Below, in pieces: positions 6,010 through 6,225 of a DNA stretch of 6,225 nucleotides (positions within the stretch are counted from its first letter, which is position 1; each line of letters opens with the position of its first letter). The stretch covers positions 1 through 6,225 of the forward strand of contig JALSIF010000023.1 of the NCBI GenBank assembly GCA_026981635.1, read 5' to 3'. Source of the DNA: JALSIF01 sp026981635 [NCBI: bacterium] (GTDB lineage: Bacteria > 4484-113 > JALSIF01). Position numbers and translations under genes: made by a program. The notes under the pieces were generated by a model, which was given only the letters and a program-made list of their open reading frames with translations, was not told where the DNA came from and made no database searches.

Positions 6010-6225
6010 GGCACGCCAAGGGTGGTGAGGTGAGCTACTGGGATATCCCCGGCGTGCCGAGGGGACCCAGTAGCGAGGGCAGAGGCACCGACCACCCGCC
6101 GAGAGGGGATCTGGGTCGGATCCCTCTACGGAGGGAAGCGGTCCAGGTCCTGGGGGAAGCTCCCTAAGGAGCCAACCCCAAGGGAGGGCGATCCTTCGGG
6201 AGAGCCCTGCTGAGGGGAAGGTTCC
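6010..6225 (+). ncRNA. Candidate structured non-coding RNA or long leader, class unknown (cut by window edge)
   Basis: No convincing gene is seen here, but the sequence is dense in stems. GCTACTGGG (6034-6042) pairs perfectly with CCCAGTAGC (6066-6074). TCCCTC (6121-6126) and GAGGGA (6131-6136) close a C-UACG-G tetraloop. AGGGC (6185-6189) pairs with GCCCT (6204-6208), then a tandem G-A/G-A step and TCC/GGA under a C-UUCG-G tetraloop. Outside this, GGAGCC-AA-CCCC (6168-6179) pairs with GGGG-AA-GGTTCC (6214-6225), one G-T wobble included, ending at the last base of the window. Both tetraloops belong to the exceptionally stable UNCG class, which strongly suggests selection at the RNA level. RNase P RNA, tmRNA, 6S RNA and rRNA hallmarks are absent. 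A large SRP RNA or a leader of a gene beyond the edge cannot be excluded. Confidence 0.55.

Noticed and set aside
6005-6018. AGGGTGGCAC resembles the start of the T-box motif AGGGTGGNACCGCG
   Set aside because: The CGCG part is missing, and there is no leader with a specifier stem upstream; instead a promoter sits directly before it.
6131-6152. GGAGGGAAGCGGTCC slightly resembles the GAGGAAAGTCC core of RNase P RNA
   Set aside because: The AAAG core is not kept, and the other universal RNase P segments (such as ACAGAGAGCA) do not follow.
5934-6167. A 77-codon open frame from a GTG at 5934
   Set aside because: It runs across the repeats and the strong promoter, has no Shine-Dalgarno, and its product is rich in Arg, Gly and Pro without any family pattern; the stems in the same region explain the sequence better.

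Overview
The window is a GC-rich bacterial chromosome segment. It carries a minus-strand pair (a gamma-class carbonic anhydrase-like protein followed by an LpxB-like glycosyltransferase cut by the left edge), a divergently transcribed gene of unknown function, a citrate synthase gene, the groES-groEL chaperonin operon, and a 548-base gene-free tail that ends in what looks like a promoter and the 5' part of a structured non-coding RNA. The host is not identifiable from this sequence alone. The high GC content, the LpxB-like gene and divergent but complete GroEL and citrate synthase proteins would fit a deep-branching, possibly thermophilic, diderm lineage; that is inference.

Left part (1-1030, minus strand): the carbonic anhydrase-like gene and the LpxB-like gene are one base apart (TAA-G-GTG), with a strong Shine-Dalgarno inside the end of the first, so they are very probably co-transcribed and translationally coupled. 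The best promoter for the pair puts its -10 only 8 bases from the ATG, which predicts a leaderless or nearly leaderless mRNA.

Middle (1031-3390, plus strand): a 370-residue protein without a recognised family (its C-terminal half faintly resembles the later motifs of class I methyltransferases), then a complete citrate synthase with all catalytic residues and its own leader.

Right part (3391-5760, plus strand): groES and groEL form a standard operon ending in a textbook intrinsic terminator. Its control region holds a variant of the CIRCE operator with the usual half-site/N9/half-site geometry but a symmetric base change in each half, overlapping an extended -10 promoter. The hexamer CTGCTA occurs three times there at exactly 23-base spacing, and the 10-mer CTGCTAAGAT of the promoter recurs just after the groEL stop codon.

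Tail (5761-6225): a GGCCAAAA-rich inverted-repeat block, an AT-rich island with a DnaA-box-like 9-mer and paired repeats, a strong sigma70-type promoter (TTGACA, extended -10), and then about 215 bases of GC-rich sequence dense in perfect hairpins, with UACG and UUCG tetraloops and a long helix with symmetric internal loops closing exactly at the window edge. This is the most likely place for something undescribed. I could not match it to a known RNA class.
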